DNA from: Candidatus Gastranaerophilales bacterium | Lineage (GTDB): Bacteria > Cyanobacteriota > Vampirovibrionia > Gastranaerophilales > Gastranaerophilaceae | DNA: 5,635 nt | Assembly (NCBI GenBank): GCA_910587245.1 | Contig: CAJULX010000053.1 | Location: forward strand, 1-5,635 | Direction: 5' to 3' | Part shown: positions 4,857 through 5,635 of the stretch, piece after piece | Numbering within the stretch: position 1 is the first letter of the stretch | Layout of the letters: the number at the start of each line of letters is the position of its first letter | Program-made: the position numbers and the translations under genes | Notes under the pieces: generated by a model | Database searches by the model: none | Told to the model about the DNA's origin: nothing | Seen by the model: only the letters and a program-made list of their open reading frames with translations

Positions 4857-4880
4857 CTTGAATTTGTATACAAATTCAAG
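4857..4880. promoter_or_regulatory. Perfect 24-bp palindromic operator of the toxin-antitoxin module
   Basis: CTTGAATTTGTA (4857-4868) is followed without a gap by its exact reverse complement (4869-4880). The palindrome contains the -35 hexamer and the whole spacer of the module's promoter, so a bound dimer would exclude RNA polymerase. This matches the autorepression usual for toxin-antitoxin loci; the binding protein is inferred to be the antitoxin or the toxin-antitoxin complex. Confidence 0.85.
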
Positions 4881-4886
4881 TATAAT
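4858..4886 (+). promoter_or_regulatory. Promoter of the toxin-antitoxin module
   Basis: TTGAAT (4858-4863), a 17-bp spacer and a perfect TATAAT (4881-4886). The expected start, about seven bases after the -10, falls on or next to the toxin ATG at 4893, so the toxin message should be leaderless or nearly so. Confidence 0.82.
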
Positions 4887-4892
4887 ATAAAT

Positions 4893-5225
4893 ATGAATGA
4901 GAAAATATTCACGGCAGAGTATACAAATGAAGCACTGGAACAGCTTCAAAATTTACAGGATGTCGAATTCAGAAAAATTTCAAAAGCTATTTATATTTTT
5001 GAATATACAGGAACAAAATATAAAAATATAAATGATTTAGGAAATGGTTTATTTGAATTAAAACCTGACAACGTTAGAGCCTATTTTAAGTATGCAAAAG
5101 ATAGGATTATAATTGTGGGTCTGGTGGTTTTAAAGAAAACCCAAAAAGCACCGAAAAAATATATTGAACAAGCACATAAAAATATTGAAAAATATTTACA
5201 CGAAAATAAGGAGTTAATCCTATGA
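4893..5225 (+). CDS. RelE-superfamily (HigB / phage Gp49-like) toxin
   Basis: A 110-residue basic protein. The Gp49-like/HigB pattern (Pfam PF05973 type) covers residues 45-100: LGNGLFELKPDNVRAYFKY (49-67), a hydrophobic beta strand RIIIVGLVVLKKTQKAPKKYI (71-91), then a basic C-terminal helix. Family members are ribosome-dependent mRNA endonucleases. Likely functional residues are R62 and the KKTQK cluster (81-85); catalytic residues in this family vary, so I do not assign them. The ATG at 4893 is preferred over in-frame upstream non-ATG codons because those lie inside or before the promoter-operator. No Shine-Dalgarno is present. The stop overlaps the antitoxin ATG by 4 bp (ATGA). Toxin-first order is like higBA. 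Activity is inferred from family only. Confidence 0.85.
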   Translation: MNEKIFTAEYTNEALEQLQNLQDVEFRKISKAIYIFEYTGTKYKNINDLGNGLFELKPDNVRAYFKYAKDRIIIVGLVVLKKTQKAPKKYIEQAHKNIEKYLHENKELIL

Positions 5226-5473
5226 GAAATAAAATAACAACCGAAGAATTAATTAAGCAACGTTTCTTAAAAGAAGAAGCTGATAAAATCCTTGATGAAG
5301 CAAAACAAGAAATTGAAGAAATTAAATGGGGCGGGGCACGCAAGGGTGCCGGCAGAAAGCCTAAAACCGGAAATGTTCTTGAATTTCAAATCAGAGTTTC
5401 AAAAAAAGAAAAAGAGTTTATCAACTATGCAAGAAATCATAATATAAATTATGACGATTTAATGCAGGGATAA
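5222..5473 (+). CDS. Antitoxin with GGARKGAGRKP motif and C-terminal ribbon-helix-helix-like segment
   Basis: An 83-residue protein that starts inside the toxin stop codon, with a strong AAGGAG (5208-5213) eight bases upstream, so its translation should be coupled to and stronger than the toxin's. Residues 5-36 are a long acidic helix (ELIKQRFLKEEADKILDEAK and on), the probable toxin-neutralising part. Residues 37-47, GGARKGAGRKP, are a basic Gly-rich linker seen in many phage and plasmid proteins, with an AT-hook-like GRKP. Residues 51-82 read as a strand (VLEFQIRVS) and two short helices (KKEKEFINYARNH, NYDDLMQ), resembling a ribbon-helix-helix fold. Most Gp49/HigB partners are HTH (HigA) proteins, so this pairing is less usual. 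The antitoxin role is inferred from overlap, size and the operator. Confidence 0.75.
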   Translation: MRNKITTEELIKQRFLKEEADKILDEAKQEIEEIKWGGARKGAGRKPKTGNVLEFQIRVSKKEKEFINYARNHNINYDDLMQG

Positions 5474-5489
5474 AATTTATTAAATTTTT
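5472..5489 (+). terminator. Weak AT-only hairpin after the antitoxin
   Basis: AAAATTT (5472-5478), loop ATT, and AAATTTT (5482-5488) pair perfectly and a T follows. The stem has no G or C and overlaps the stop codon, so it is a poor intrinsic terminator at best. No better one is visible before the next promoter at 5503. Confidence 0.22.
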
Positions 5490-5502
5490 ATGATTTTCGG
5501 GC

Positions 5503-5531
5503 TTTAAATTCAAATTAAAATAATGTATAAT
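5503..5531 (+). promoter_or_regulatory. Promoter of the truncated downstream gene
   Basis: TTTAAA (5503-5508), a 17-bp spacer and a perfect TATAAT (5526-5531). The expected start is near 5538, leaving a leader of about 77 nt. The -35/spacer contains AAATTCAA (5506-5513), a partial match to the toxin-antitoxin operator half-site. Confidence 0.6.
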
Positions 5532-5534
5532 TAT

Positions 5535-5575
5535 AAAAGCTGCTGAAAGGAAAGGATGAAAAATTAGCGGCTTTT
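5535..5575 (+). promoter_or_regulatory. 5' leader hairpin of the downstream gene
   Basis: AAAAGCTGCT (5535-5544) pairs with AGCGGCTTTT (5566-5575) over 10 bp with one U-G pair. The 21-nt loop contains AAAGGAAAGG followed by a tiny frame ATG AAA AAT TAG. The predicted transcription start falls in the left arm, so the mature stem would be about 7 bp. A second small hairpin, AAGTTT (5589-5594) with AAACTT (5605-5610), holds the GGAG site of the next gene in its loop. A role in mRNA stability or translation is possible but unproven. Confidence 0.4.
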
Positions 5576-5614
5576 AAGACGAGAAGACAAGTTTAGAAAC
5601 GGAGAAACTTATTT

Positions 5615-5635
5615 ATGCACATCCATGTAAACGGA
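5615..5635 (+). CDS. Start of an unidentified gene, cut by the window edge
   Basis: An ATG at 5615 opens a frame reading MHIHVNG to the end of the window. GGAG lies ten bases upstream, and a good promoter sits about 80 bp before it. Seven residues are too few to assign a family. The alternating His pattern is compatible with metal-dependent hydrolases but is not evidence for one. Confidence 0.5.

Noticed and set aside
4800..4892. N-terminal extension of the toxin from an upstream non-ATG codon
   Set aside because: It would be encoded by the operator and promoter, and would not be in the transcript starting near 4893.
4721..4912. Minus-strand open frame of 63 codons
   Set aside because: It crosses both promoters and the palindromic operator and has no ribosome binding site.
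5107..5343. Minus-strand open frame opposite the toxin-antitoxin overlap
   Set aside because: It is antisense to two better supported genes.
1..5635. CRISPR array, insertion sequence, integrase or attachment site
   Set aside because: No regularly spaced repeats, transposase or integrase motifs, or terminal inverted repeats with target duplications were seen. The tRNA-Trp 3' end is not duplicated elsewhere in the window.

Overview
This is a low-GC (by eye roughly 35-38%), gene-dense bacterial window using the standard code. NusG, the two-CxxC L33, PilT and a secreted phosphodiester-glycosidase-family protein look most like the non-photosynthetic relatives of Cyanobacteria (Vampirovibrionia / 'Melainabacteria', e.g. 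gut Gastranaerophilales). This is a judgement from protein appearance, not a database match, and is only moderately secure.

Layout. (1) Positions 1-1500, minus strand: a conserved translation/secretion operon read right to left. A strong promoter (1471-1498) is followed by a leader with a terminator-like hairpin, then rpmG, tRNA-Trp(CCA), secE, nusG and the first codons of rplK. The nusG-rplK gap folds into a hairpin with an asymmetric internal loop of the kind ribosomal protein L1 uses for feedback control. (2) 1535-2760, minus: pilT, the type IV pilus retraction ATPase, with its own terminator and a plausible promoter. (3) 2823-2984, minus: an untranslated unit of about 125 nt with a near-consensus promoter and an intrinsic terminator. 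It is either a small RNA or an attenuator leader upstream of pilT, and matches no RNA family I recognise. Its promoter lies back to back with the upstream region of a small XRE-type regulator (3008-3244, plus). (4) 3247-4791, minus: a membrane-anchored or secreted NAGPA/DUF2233-type protein, convergent with the XRE gene and only 2 bp from it. Its terminator hairpin covers both stop codons. The first 110 nt of its coding region contain three perfect inverted repeats. (5) 4857-5488, plus: a toxin-antitoxin pair. A Gp49/HigB-like RelE-superfamily toxin overlaps by 4 bp a small antitoxin that has a GGARKGAGRKP motif and a C-terminal ribbon-helix-helix-like segment instead of the usual HTH. A perfect 24-bp palindrome covers the promoter, and the toxin message appears leaderless. 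(6) 5503-5635, plus: promoter, structured leader and first seven codons of a gene cut by the window edge.

How it fits together: regions 1, 2 and 4 are chromosomal housekeeping or envelope genes. Regions 3 and 5 are compact regulatory or accessory inserts between them, and hold most of what is unusual. No insertion sequence, CRISPR array, integrase or origin was seen.
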